DNA of 64,000 nucleotides from Brevibacillus choshinensis (lineage in GTDB: Bacteria; Bacillota; Bacilli; Brevibacillales; Brevibacillaceae): positions 558,065 to 622,064 of the forward strand of contig NZ_LJJB01000013.1 in the NCBI RefSeq assembly GCF_001420695.1, written 5' to 3'. This document shows positions 43,722 through 51,874 of the stretch, one piece after another. The translations under genes were made by a program, and so were the position numbers. The number at the start of each line of letters is the position of its first letter. Positions within the stretch are counted from its first letter, which is position 1. The notes beneath the pieces were generated by a model. That model ran no database searches. It was not told where the DNA came from and was given only the letters and a program-made list of their open reading frames with translations.

Positions 43722-44237
43722 CTACTCTTTTGTTTGATAAACCGCGCTCTCTTCCATCGGAATCCGGATACGCAGTAGTAGCCATGCATTCAAAAGCGTA
43801 AAAGAGAAGGCAGTTAGAGACGCTCCAAACGTCATCGGTAATGCAAAAAGTTCGATTGCTACAACCAAATAGTTCGGGTGCCGAATAACGCGATACGGAC
43901 CACGAATGATGGGCAAAGAGTCAGGCAGGATCAAGATGCGGGTATTCCAGCGGCTCCCGAGACTCCAGATGCACCAGTACCGCAGGATCTGAGCTGCGAG
44001 AAAGAAGGCAAAGGAAAGTAGCCACCAGCGAGGAAGTGAAGATGGTTGGGACATCGTCACCTCTAGAATCAAACTGATGAAAAAGAGAGTGTGGAGAGCT
44101 ACGATGTAAAGGTAGTGCTCTGCCCCGATCTCGTAACCACCCAACGAGCGAATGATTCGTGCGTTTCTGGCTGCTAGAAATAGTTCACCGACCCGTTGCA
44201 GCAAGAGAATCCCGAGTACGATCCAGAAAAAGATCAT
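43722..44237 (-). CDS. bpsB: isoprenylcysteine carboxyl methyltransferase family protein (alkylpyrone O-methyltransferase)
   Basis: A 171-residue integral membrane methyltransferase with four to five helices and the ICMT core RYWCIWSLGSRWNTRI, IIRGPYRVIRHPNYLVVAIEL. In B. subtilis the homologue BpsB (YpbQ) methylates the alkylpyrones made by BpsA, encoded next to it. Here bpsB follows bpsA with a 5-nt gap. ATG 44237 has GAGGTGA 5 nt upstream; GTG 44246 lies inside that site. Confidence 0.88.
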   Translation of the reverse strand: MIFFWIVLGILLLQRVGELFLAARNARIIRSLGGYEIGAEHYLYIVALHTLFFISLILEVTMSQPSSLPRWWLLSFAFFLAAQILRYWCIWSLGSRWNTRILILPDSLPIIRGPYRVIRHPNYLVVAIELFALPMTFGASLTAFSFTLLNAWLLLRIRIPMEESAVYQTKE

Positions 44238-44242
44238 GGGAG

Positions 44243-45310
44243 TCACCTCGCTTCCAGCAGCAGCATTTCTGAACTAAATCCGGGCCCAAGCGCCGCAAGC
44301 AGACCTAAATCGCCATGCTCCCAGTTCTGCTCCATGCTTTTCTCTAGAACAAAGAGGACAGTCGGAGAAGACATATTGCCAAAGTTGTTGAGTATTTCAG
44401 CGGAAAGACGTGTGGCGTCAGCAGAAATGCCCAATGAGCTTTGATAGGCAGTCAGTACCTTGGCACCACCGGGATGGAAAATAAAATGACGCAAACGATC
44501 CACGGAGGTGCCGTGCGGGGAAAGAAAGCTATCGACGTTTTCCTTCATCGATTGGCGGATGATACTGGGAATATCGCGGGAAAAGATGACTTTCAAGCCT
44601 GGTTCGGTGAGCTCCCAACCCATGACGTCTAATGTGTCTGGCCAGGTCGTTGTACGTGCCCCGCAGAATCGTAGTCGGGGAGCGCGTGAATCGGTTAGGT
44701 GAACCGTATCGCCTTCGATTAATACAGCAGCTGCCCCATCTCCAAACAGGCAGGTGGCTACCAGATTACTTTTGGACATATCTTGACGGATAAAGGTCAA
44801 TCCACATAGCTCAACACTCAAAAGTAGCACTCGGCGATCTGGATAGGCACGAGCGTACTCGCAGGCACGTGAGAGTCCCATGGCTCCACCCGCACATCCC
44901 AACCCCCAAAGGGGCACCCTGGTGACGTCCGAGCGCAGTCCTAATCGGTTGACCAAACGTGAGTCAAGACTCGGTGTAGCAATGCCTGTACTGGATACAA
45001 ACATGAGACAGTCAATGGAGTCTGCAGAGAGGTTTGCTTTTTCCAGACATTTACGCGCAGCGAGGACAGCGAGAGCTTCTGCATTTTCAACGTACAACTT
45101 GTTTTTTTCTGCAAAATGCCGCTCACTTTCGTACCAGTCCATCGGCATGCAAAGGTGACGCTTTTGAATTTGACTGTTCCCGAATACACCCAAGAGCCGA
45201 TCAATATCAGGGTAAGCGTCTTGGAAAAAACGCCGAGCCAATTTCATTGAATCCTCTTGGCTAATCTCGTAGGGAGGAACTGCAGTTGCGACAGCTTCAA
45301 TACGGGGCAT
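44243..45310 (-). CDS. bpsA: type III polyketide synthase (alkylpyrone synthase)
   Basis: Chalcone-synthase-like enzyme of 355 residues that extends long-chain acyl-CoA with malonyl-CoA to alkylpyrones. The catalytic triad is visible: Cys139 in WGLGCAGGA, His279 in FIFHPGG, Asn312 in NNFGNMSSPT. Gene order with the methyltransferase matches B. subtilis bpsA-bpsB, where the lipids are thought to affect membrane properties. GGGAGTG lies 9 nt before ATG 45310. Confidence 0.93.
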   Translation of the reverse strand: MPRIEAVATAVPPYEISQEDSMKLARRFFQDAYPDIDRLLGVFGNSQIQKRHLCMPMDWYESERHFAEKNKLYVENAEALAVLAARKCLEKANLSADSIDCLMFVSSTGIATPSLDSRLVNRLGLRSDVTRVPLWGLGCAGGAMGLSRACEYARAYPDRRVLLLSVELCGLTFIRQDMSKSNLVATCLFGDGAAAVLIEGDTVHLTDSRAPRLRFCGARTTTWPDTLDVMGWELTEPGLKVIFSRDIPSIIRQSMKENVDSFLSPHGTSVDRLRHFIFHPGGAKVLTAYQSSLGISADATRLSAEILNNFGNMSSPTVLFVLEKSMEQNWEHGDLGLLAALGPGFSSEMLLLEAR

Positions 45311-45426
45311 TCAGTCAATCACTCCCGTCTTTAAGTAGGTAACTTCTAGTTTTCCCTTTCCATATCGTTCCAATTCGTGCCGGGTAGAAATTAAAACCTT
45401 TTTTTGATTGCCAGGGATAGGCATAC

Positions 45427-45467
45427 AAAAAGCCTAATGCGCGAAACAAGCGACATTAGGCTTTTTT
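45427..45467. terminator. bidirectional intrinsic terminator
   Basis: AAAAAGCCTAATG pairs with CATTAGGCTTTTT perfectly over 13 bp. On the minus strand it terminates the MFS gene and insulates bpsA. Confidence 0.88.
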
Positions 45468-45481
45468 GTGCAATTTATCAA

Positions 45482-46735
45482 TTATACAGAAGGAGAAACT
45501 GCCTGTTGTTCTGTCGAGGAAGAAGAAGGTTCTTGACGGAGCATCGCTTTTTTGACAAAACGGTATTGAAAAAGTCCACCGATGATCAGTATCAAGCCTA
45601 ATACAGAGAACCAAAAAGCGCCGCCTATGCCGCGAAAAGCGACTGCTCCTACGGACGGTCCGATTGTTCCGGTAATGCCCCAGTTGGCGCCGAAAACAGC
45701 AAAATAACGTCCTCGGAACTCTTCTGGAGCCATGACAGAGATTGCTTTTTGGATTTGAGGGCCGTACAGCATTTCACCAATCGTAAAGACGGTTTCCGCG
45801 ATAATAAGGACCAGCAAGCCTGGTGCCCACCCATAACCGAAACCGACACAGGCGAGGAATAGGTACGCGATCAAGATGACACGGTGAGCAGGAAAACGCT
45901 CGGCGAATTTGGCAATAGCGATTTGGCAACAGACGACGAGAATCCCGTTAATGGTCATTAAGGTAGCGAAGATCGTGAGGAAGTCATCGTATTTAGTCCG
46001 CAAGTGCTGCGGCAGGATGATTTCGACCTGCGAATACAGCAAGGATACGGGGATGGCGGCCAAGGTCATCCAGATCAAGGTTTTGTGCTCGGCAAGCTTG
46101 ATCCGAGGTGCAGGGTTCCCACCATCCTTGCTCCTCGCATGATTCCGCTTTTCCAGTGGCAATGTCTCAGGCACTTGCCACAAGATCAGCAAACAGTAAA
46201 TAAAGAGAGCGAGTGCACAGATTCCAAATGCAATTCCCGGATTGATCTTGTAGAGCGCAACCCCGATTAATGGGCCTGCTGCAGCTCCAACGTTTAGGGC
46301 GGTATGGAGCAAAGCAAATACTTCGCTTCTTTTCTCCTCAGGCACGATGTCGGTTACTTGAGCGCTGGCAGCTGGCCAGAACAGGGACGCACCTACTCCA
46401 TTGAGAATGGTCAGAAAGGCAAAAGCGTAGAGGGATTCTGCCCAGATGTAGCCTGCCATGGATATGGACTCGATCAAAAGGGCGGCAACCATCAACGGCT
46501 TTCGGCCGTATCGATCGGATATGCTCCCCGCAAAATAGCCAGAAATGATACTAGTTAGTGGTTGCAAACTTGTCACCATTGCGGCAAGCAAAAGATTGCC
46601 ATCCATTCTGTCATACAGATAAAAGGCGAGGAATGGTCGGAGCATGAAGCCAGCAAACGTTGTTAGGATTGTCCCGATGACGCGAATCCAGATCGCTCTG
46701 TCATAGCGGGATAGGAGGTGTTGCAGCCAAACCAT
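45482..46735 (-). CDS. MFS drug/multidrug-type transporter
   Basis: Twelve-helix carrier of 417 residues. Loop 2-3 motif A is clear (GSISDRYGRKPLMVAALL), and PAASAQVTDIVPEEKRSEVFALLHTALNVGAAAGPLIG in helices 4-5 carries the motif C-like Gly-rich segment of antiporters such as the YdgH/MdtG-like group. Substrate unknown. AAGGAGG precedes ATG 46735. Separate from bpsA by a terminator. Confidence 0.88.
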   Translation of the reverse strand: MVWLQHLLSRYDRAIWIRVIGTILTTFAGFMLRPFLAFYLYDRMDGNLLLAAMVTSLQPLTSIISGYFAGSISDRYGRKPLMVAALLIESISMAGYIWAESLYAFAFLTILNGVGASLFWPAASAQVTDIVPEEKRSEVFALLHTALNVGAAAGPLIGVALYKINPGIAFGICALALFIYCLLILWQVPETLPLEKRNHARSKDGGNPAPRIKLAEHKTLIWMTLAAIPVSLLYSQVEIILPQHLRTKYDDFLTIFATLMTINGILVVCCQIAIAKFAERFPAHRVILIAYLFLACVGFGYGWAPGLLVLIIAETVFTIGEMLYGPQIQKAISVMAPEEFRGRYFAVFGANWGITGTIGPSVGAVAFRGIGGAFWFSVLGLILIIGGLFQYRFVKKAMLRQEPSSSSTEQQAVSPSV

Positions 46736-46901
46736 TCAGTTAATCCTCCTTATCGATAAAGGATATTTTTGTAAGTATAATGGAGCGTCATAAGAAAAGA
46801 AAGAGGGTTGGGATAAATGTGAATAGTAAGTTTTTTGTGATTCGAGAACGAAAATGTATGAAAATTGCGAAAAAATGGGTCTTTGAGTCAGTGAATTTAT
46901 C

Positions 46902-46930
46902 TTGAATTCGAGAAAAAACATAGGTAAAAT
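46902..46930 (+). promoter_or_regulatory. SigA-type promoter for the diguanylate cyclase gene
   Basis: TTGAAT (46902-46907), 17 nt, TAAAAT (46925-46930). The start codon is 104 nt further, giving a leader of about 100 nt in which I see no known riboswitch. Confidence 0.65.
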
Positions 46931-47034
46931 ATTCCTATGATTACGAATGAAGTCCTAATTTTGCATAATAAAAATAGGTCTTATGTATCACTAGGAAGCG
47001 CGGTGTTGTTTACATTGACCGGAGGGGGATTTCT

Positions 47035-47679
47035 TTGGATTCACGCTGGATTGGCTTGGGAGCATCCTGCTTGATGATTGGTGTATGGATGGTAGCATTT
47101 GGGCTGCCCACAGAGCAAAATGATGTAGGATGGGTATTCTGGGCTGCAGCTGTTCAGTTAGCAGTTGGCTATTGCGTTGGAAAATACGTCCATTCATTGC
47201 AGCACATGGCCTACCATGATTCGCTTACAGGAGTTCTGGTCAATCGTCGCTTTGTTAGTAGAATGAATCATGAGGTAGAAATGGCGCGTAGATCTAAATA
47301 CCCAGTGACCTTATTGTTTATTGATTTGGATAATTTCAAAAAATACAATGACCAGCATGGGCATTTGGAAGGGGACAGACTCTTGTGTCATTTTGCGACG
47401 GTCTTGCAAGCCTGCGTGCGTAGGCAAGACGCTGTTGGAAGATGGGGGGGTGAAGAATTTGTCGTCCTGCTTCCTCACACCGATACGAAAAAGGGGCTAG
47501 CAATCGGTGAGCGGATCCAGAAGCAAGTCCGAGAAGAGCTTGCTGGTGTTACGGTTAGCATAGGTGTGGCATCATTTCCTCTCCATGCTGCAGATGCTAT
47601 GCAACTGACTGAAAAAGCCGATACATTAATGTACGAGGCCAAGAAGAAAAAAGACTGTATGTTGGCTGCAACGAATTAA
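47035..47679 (+). CDS. GGDEF domain diguanylate cyclase
   Basis: A 214-residue membrane-bound enzyme making cyclic di-GMP: two N-terminal helices (about 5-24 and 33-52) joined directly to a GGDEF domain (HDSLTGVLVNRRFV, FIDLDNFKKYNDQHGH, GRWGGEEFVVLLP). The active motif is GGEEF (138-142), and an inhibitory I-site RxxD (129-132) lies five residues before it, so product inhibition is expected. TTG start at 47035 with GGAGGGGG upstream. The PilZ synthase at 61.4 kb could be a downstream target. Confidence 0.9.
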   Translation: MDSRWIGLGASCLMIGVWMVAFGLPTEQNDVGWVFWAAAVQLAVGYCVGKYVHSLQHMAYHDSLTGVLVNRRFVSRMNHEVEMARRSKYPVTLLFIDLDNFKKYNDQHGHLEGDRLLCHFATVLQACVRRQDAVGRWGGEEFVVLLPHTDTKKGLAIGERIQKQVREELAGVTVSIGVASFPLHAADAMQLTEKADTLMYEAKKKKDCMLAATN

Positions 47680-47815
47680 ACTGGGGAGCCTATGGCAAAA
47701 CTAACATTCGTACCGAATCGGCTACGAGTGTTTTCTTTTGGGAAATGTAAAGGTGATTTACAAAAACTTAATAATATTTTAAAGAAAAATACATACACTT
47801 TCCCTTGTTTTTAAA

Positions 47816-47844
47816 TTTACGTTAACAATAATGTTCGATATAAT
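47816..47844 (+). promoter_or_regulatory. promoter of the DUF47-pit operon
   Basis: TTTACG (47816-47821), 17 nt, TATAAT (47839-47844), 41 nt before ATG 47886. Upstream (47755-47785) the repeats TTTACA, TTAATA and TTTAAA recur at 10-11-nt steps, vaguely like PhoP boxes. Confidence 0.6.
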
Positions 47845-47885
47845 CGTCTAGGTGTGATTTTTCCAAAGGAGTGACTAGGGAACGT

Positions 47886-48503
47886 ATGTTGAAATCAAAC
47901 AAGTATATCTTCTTCGATCTGTTCGAACAGCAAATTGCCACTGTCCACAAAGGAACTCATCTCTTCTATGAGATGATAGGGAACTATCAAGATCTAGAGG
48001 CGAAAGTCAAGGCAATCAAAGCTGTAGAAAAAGAAGGGGATGAAATCGTTCGTCGCATCATGAACGAATTGAACTCCACTTTTATCACTCCGCTTGAGCG
48101 CGAAGATATTCATCAGTTGGCTCATACGATGGACTCGATGATCGATTACATCGATGGTGTGGCAGATCGCATGTATCTCTATCAGGTTCAACAGCCTGAT
48201 CCACGCGTCCTCGCACAAGCCAACATTCTCGTAAAATGCTCAGCGAAGCTGATCGAACTGATCCGTACCCTTCGCAAGCTGGACCATCAAGTCGTTACGA
48301 AAATCGCACGTGAAATCAAGGATTTGGAACATGAGTCCGATTCCAACTACCGTAAAATGGTTTCCGACCTCCTGAACGCCCCGAATGCGAATCCGATCGA
48401 AGCCATCAAGCTGAAAGAGATTTACGACAAGCTTGAAGACTGTGCGGATTTTGCAGAAGACGTATCCAATCTGGTAGAAGGGATCGTGTTAAAGAATGCC
48501 TGA
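47886..48503 (+). CDS. DUF47 (PhoU-like) phosphate transport accessory protein
   Basis: A 205-residue all-helical PhoU-like protein (FFDLFEQQIATVHKGTHLFYEM, KAVEKEGDEIVRRIMNEL, FITPLEREDIHQLAHTMDSMIDYIDGVADR, IKDLEHESDSNYRKM). DUF47 proteins are encoded with Pit carriers and are thought to control them. The pit gene overlaps by 8 nt. ATG 47886 is preferred over GTG 47871, which overlaps AAAGGAG. Confidence 0.92.
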   Translation: MLKSNKYIFFDLFEQQIATVHKGTHLFYEMIGNYQDLEAKVKAIKAVEKEGDEIVRRIMNELNSTFITPLEREDIHQLAHTMDSMIDYIDGVADRMYLYQVQQPDPRVLAQANILVKCSAKLIELIRTLRKLDHQVVTKIAREIKDLEHESDSNYRKMVSDLLNAPNANPIEAIKLKEIYDKLEDCADFAEDVSNLVEGIVLKNA

Positions 48504-49515
48504 TCTTTCGCCAGAGGTGATAATTCTCGTACTCGTCGTCATCATGGCGTTAAGTTTTGACTTTATCAACGGCTTTCACGACACCGCCAACGCGATTGCT
48601 ACATCCGTATCCACAAGAGCGTTGAGTCCGCGTACAGCCATCATTATTGCTTCTGTATTCAACCTGCTTGGTGCCCTCACTTACACGGGGGTAGCAAAGA
48701 CGATTGGTGGTAAAATTACCGATCCATTCAAGTTGGAAAACGGATTAGTTGTTGTTCTTGCAGCACTTACCGCCGCCATTCTGTGGAATCTGATCACGTG
48801 GTGGTTTGGGATTCCGAGTTCTTCCTCTCATGCAATTATCGGCGGTGTAGCCGGTGCTGCGGTAGGTGCTGCAGGATTTGGTGCAATCAATATGGAAGGC
48901 TTCCTCGATATTGTTAAAGCACTGATTATTTCACCTATCGTTGCTTTTGTGATCGGTTTTATCGTCATCAAGATCGTTTCAAAACTCGTAGCGAATACCG
49001 CCTATCATCGTACGAATCGTAGCTTCCGTGTCCTGCAAGTTCTGTCAGCTTCCTGGCAGTCCTTTAGCCATGGTGCAAACGATGCGCAGAAAACAATGGG
49101 GGTAATCACTCTCGCTCTGCTTTCTGGAGGGTTTTTGCATCAAGCTCCAGGAGAGTTCACGATCCCACTTTGGGTAAAGCTGTCAGCCGCAATTGCGATG
49201 GCGCTTGGTACTTCCGTAGGGGGATGGCGCATCATTAAGACGATGGGTGGCAAGATTATGAAAATCAAGCCAATCAGCGGTTTCTCGGCTGACCTGTCCT
49301 CTGCCTTGATCATTACCATCTTTACAGCGCTCAAGCTGCCTGTAAGTACTACACACGTCATTACTTCCTCGATCTTGGGGGTAGGCGCATCCACGAAGCT
49401 GAACGCTGTCAAATGGGGATTGGCTGGCCGTATTCTGGTAACGTGGGTGATTACCCTTCCTGTTACGGCTTTGCTCGCAGCAGCCTGTTATGTCGTTTTT
49501 GATGTATTTCTGTAA
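48496..49515 (+). CDS. pit: PiT family low-affinity inorganic phosphate transporter
   Basis: Membrane carrier of 339 residues with two inverted PiT repeats: FDFINGFHDTANAIATSVSTRALSPR in the first and SFSHGANDAQKTMGVITLAL in the second, each with the conserved Asn/Asp; FGIPSSSSHAIIGG and LPVSTTHVITSSILGVG are the matching Ser/Thr-rich loops. Moves metal-phosphate complexes with protons in Bacilli. Co-transcribed with the DUF47 gene. Confidence 0.93.
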   Translation: MPDLSPEVIILVLVVIMALSFDFINGFHDTANAIATSVSTRALSPRTAIIIASVFNLLGALTYTGVAKTIGGKITDPFKLENGLVVVLAALTAAILWNLITWWFGIPSSSSHAIIGGVAGAAVGAAGFGAINMEGFLDIVKALIISPIVAFVIGFIVIKIVSKLVANTAYHRTNRSFRVLQVLSASWQSFSHGANDAQKTMGVITLALLSGGFLHQAPGEFTIPLWVKLSAAIAMALGTSVGGWRIIKTMGGKIMKIKPISGFSADLSSALIITIFTALKLPVSTTHVITSSILGVGASTKLNAVKWGLAGRILVTWVITLPVTALLAAACYVVFDVFL

Positions 49516-49544
49516 GAACGGTACAAGACCGGTTTTGGTTACAT

Positions 49545-49591
49545 AAAAAAGGCACCTGACATCGGACAAGCCGGTGGAAGGTGCCTTTTTT
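49545..49591. terminator. bidirectional intrinsic terminator
   Basis: AAAAAAGGCACCT pairs with AGGTGCCTTTTTT perfectly over 13 bp; it ends both pit and the facing small gene. Confidence 0.9.
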
Positions 49592-49598
49592 ATGAACC

Positions 49599-49838
49599 TT
49601 ACGCAGAGCCTGTCAAACGTTCCCACAGACCTGGTTTTGGCTTGATTTGTACGAGTCGAATAGATGATAAAGGGATGTAATCCAACGAACCATCTGCTTC
49701 TTCCAACAAAATCCCGGTTGGGCTGTAGTCGTACAGTTTGCCTTCCACATGAGGAGCTAGCCCGGGACCAATCATACCCGGGGCAAAGTGAATGCGAACC
49801 GAGCGATCCAGAAATTCCTCCAAAATTTCCTCATCCAT
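49599..49838 (-). CDS. small barrel-like hypothetical protein
   Basis: 79 residues with an Sm-like beta pattern (SVRIHFAPG, HVEGKLYDYSPTGILLEEADG, DYIPLSSIRLVQI) and a short C-terminal helix LWERLTG. AAGGAGA precedes ATG 49838. Function unknown; similar small barrels occur in RNA-binding and coat proteins. Confidence 0.65.
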   Translation of the reverse strand: MDEEILEEFLDRSVRIHFAPGMIGPGLAPHVEGKLYDYSPTGILLEEADGSLDYIPLSSIRLVQIKPKPGLWERLTGSA

Positions 49839-49914
49839 TGCACATTCTCCTTTTTCGTTTTCCTTCTCTTCTTCTCATGATATCCAGCTTTGTGACAATT
49901 CAGACAAGCAACAC

Positions 49915-49947
49915 AAAAAAAGCACCCTTCCAGTAGAAAGGGTACTT
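49915..49947 (-). terminator. terminator of lgt
   Basis: AAGCACCCTT pairs with AAGGGTACTT; on the minus strand the stem is followed by seven T. Confidence 0.8.
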
Positions 49948-49963
49948 CCATTGATGCAAATTG

Positions 49964-50761
49964 TTACTCCATGGAGTTGTGGGAATGACCCGATTGCTTG
50001 CTTCTGCGAGCAAAGATGAGCATCAGGATGAGGCCGAAGGCGATCAAGCTTAGACTGACCAGCTGAGCAACACGCAAGGTATCGGCAATCAGCAGGCTGT
50101 CCGTGCGCATTCCTTCAATGAAGAAGCGTCCGATAGAGTAGAGGATCATGTAGCTGAACAAGATTTGTCCATCGAATTTCTTGAAACGGTACAGCATGAG
50201 CATCAAGATCGCGAATACCACTAGGTTCCATAGCGATTCATACAAAAAGGTTGGGTGATAGTACTGACCGCCGATGTACATTTGGTCGCGGATAAATGCC
50301 GGAAACTTCGCCATAAACTCTGCAGTGGCGGGGCCTCCATGTGCTTCCTGGTTAATAAAGTTCCCCCAACGGCCAATGGCTTGACCCAAAATGACGCTCG
50401 GAATCATCAAGTCAGCCAGCTTCAGGAACGGCAGGTTGTGTTTGCGAATATACCAAGCCCCAGCCAAAACACCGCCGATCAGACCTCCGTGAATGGCGAG
50501 ACCGCCCTTCCAAACAGCGAAAATGTCCATCAGGTTGTTCTTATATTGATCCCATTCGAAGATCACATAGTAGAGGCGGGCACAAATAATGGCGGCCGGT
50601 ATGATCAATACGACCATGTTCAGGACGTGATCAGCGTCAATACCTGAACGTTTGGAGTTGTACCGGGCGAGATAAGTGCCTAGGAAAAATGCGAGTCCCA
50701 TAATAATGCCGTACCAGTGGATCTTTAAGGGCCCGAGTGCAATTGCGATCGGATCAATCAT
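49964..50761 (-). CDS. lgt: prolipoprotein diacylglyceryl transferase
   Basis: Membrane enzyme that moves diacylglycerol from phosphatidylglycerol to the lipobox Cys of prolipoproteins, such as the lipoproteins in this window. Signature GRWGNFINQEAHGG (catalytic Arg) and HWYGIIMGLAFFLG (conserved His), with seven helices in 265 residues. AAGGAGG precedes ATG 50761. Monocistronic here; no hprK neighbour is visible. Confidence 0.95.
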   Translation of the reverse strand: MIDPIAIALGPLKIHWYGIIMGLAFFLGTYLARYNSKRSGIDADHVLNMVVLIIPAAIICARLYYVIFEWDQYKNNLMDIFAVWKGGLAIHGGLIGGVLAGAWYIRKHNLPFLKLADLMIPSVILGQAIGRWGNFINQEAHGGPATAEFMAKFPAFIRDQMYIGGQYYHPTFLYESLWNLVVFAILMLMLYRFKKFDGQILFSYMILYSIGRFFIEGMRTDSLLIADTLRVAQLVSLSLIAFGLILMLIFARRSKQSGHSHNSME

Positions 50762-50834
50762 GAATCTTCCTCCTTGCCTCTAAACGTCTCAGGACAGTAT
50801 AGCATAAACTGAAGCAAGGATTCAAAAGTCACGA

Positions 50835-51782
50835 TTACTTCCTCTGCAAAAACGAAAGAATGGCATCCAGTGATGCTCGGTGGGAAGGGGAGCTCACTGC
50901 AGCAAAGAGATCTCCCTGCGCTTGCAGTCGATCCGGCACGCTATGCACGGTAAAATGAGTCGGATGAATATGGGGTACCTCGTTCCACGATAAGGGTGTG
51001 GAAACGGTAGCATGCTCTCTGGCACGTGTAGAATACGGTGCAGGTAACGTTTTGCCTCGCCAATGCTGCAAGAAGTCGATGTACAATTTCGTTCCCCGAT
51101 TTTTGATCAATCTTTCAATCGTGATCAACTTTGGATGTTTATTCACCAGATAGGAAGCGACAAACTGTCCCACTTCCCGCGTTTGTTCAAACGAGTAGCC
51201 AAGCTCGATAGGAACGTAGATTTGCAGCCCGCTCGCTCCTGAGGTTTTTACTGTGGAGGGCAAATGCAGCTCATCCAGCAGTTCTTTTAAGAGCATGGCT
51301 GTTTCGATGACGACAGAGAAGTCATCTGTCGAAGGATCTAAATCAAATACGAGCTCGGTAGGAATCTCATCCTGTGCGAGATGAAAAGAAACGTGCCATT
51401 CCAATGCTGCTTTGTTGGCCATCCAGATGAGAGTTGCTTGATCGTTGCACAGTACGTAACGGGTATTCTCCCAGAGACTGGTCTGAATCCAGAGTGGGGA
51501 ATACTCGGGAGCGTTCTTTTGATAAAAATGCTTGTCATGGATCCCGTGTGGATAGCGTATGACCGTCAACAGCCTGTCCTTCGCATAGGTGAGAAGAGGA
51601 GAAGATACCAGCAATAAATACCGGATGTAGTCAAGCTTGGTCACATTTGCTTCGGGCCATAACGGTTTGTATGGATTGGTGATGGTCATGGTGTGGCCTT
51701 CTAGAGTAAGTTCGTACTCTTTGGTTGCTGCAGGCAAACGGACACCTTCTTCCCAGACATACTTTGCCCCTACTTTCTCCAC
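50835..51782 (-). CDS. ligD: LigD-type polymerase/primase domain protein (stand-alone)
   Basis: An AEP-type polymerase that fills gaps during bacterial non-homologous end joining. 315 residues: ITNPYKPLWPEANVTKLDYIRYL, ERHFYQKN-like DKHFYQKNAPE, WMANKAALEWHVSFH, the metal-binding VFDLDPS (Asp147/149), TSGASGLQIYVPI and KNRGTKLYIDFLQHWRGKTL. In most Bacilli this domain is fused to a ligase; here it stands alone and a separate ligase gene lies at 56.3 kb. GTG 51782 with AAGGA 8 nt upstream. Divergent from the ger operon across 92 nt. No ku gene in the window. Confidence 0.88.
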   Translation of the reverse strand: MEKVGAKYVWEEGVRLPAATKEYELTLEGHTMTITNPYKPLWPEANVTKLDYIRYLLLVSSPLLTYAKDRLLTVIRYPHGIHDKHFYQKNAPEYSPLWIQTSLWENTRYVLCNDQATLIWMANKAALEWHVSFHLAQDEIPTELVFDLDPSTDDFSVVIETAMLLKELLDELHLPSTVKTSGASGLQIYVPIELGYSFEQTREVGQFVASYLVNKHPKLITIERLIKNRGTKLYIDFLQHWRGKTLPAPYSTRAREHATVSTPLSWNEVPHIHPTHFTVHSVPDRLQAQGDLFAAVSSPSHRASLDAILSFLQRK

Positions 51783-51874
51783 CCGCCAGTTCCTTATGCG
51801 AGGAAATGGCTCCCTGCATACTTTCGGAGGATTTTATCCATAATACGGTTATCTTACCAGTGGTTGGTGAAGAG

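Noticed and set aside
46937-47034. Riboswitch in the leader of the GGDEF gene
   Set aside because: The 100-nt leader shows no stable multi-stem fold or known core motif by eye.
51725-51874. Extended N-terminus of gerKA within the ligD polymerase gene
   Set aside because: The extension lies antisense to a conserved coding region and does not look like a GerA N-terminus; the open frame is likely incidental.
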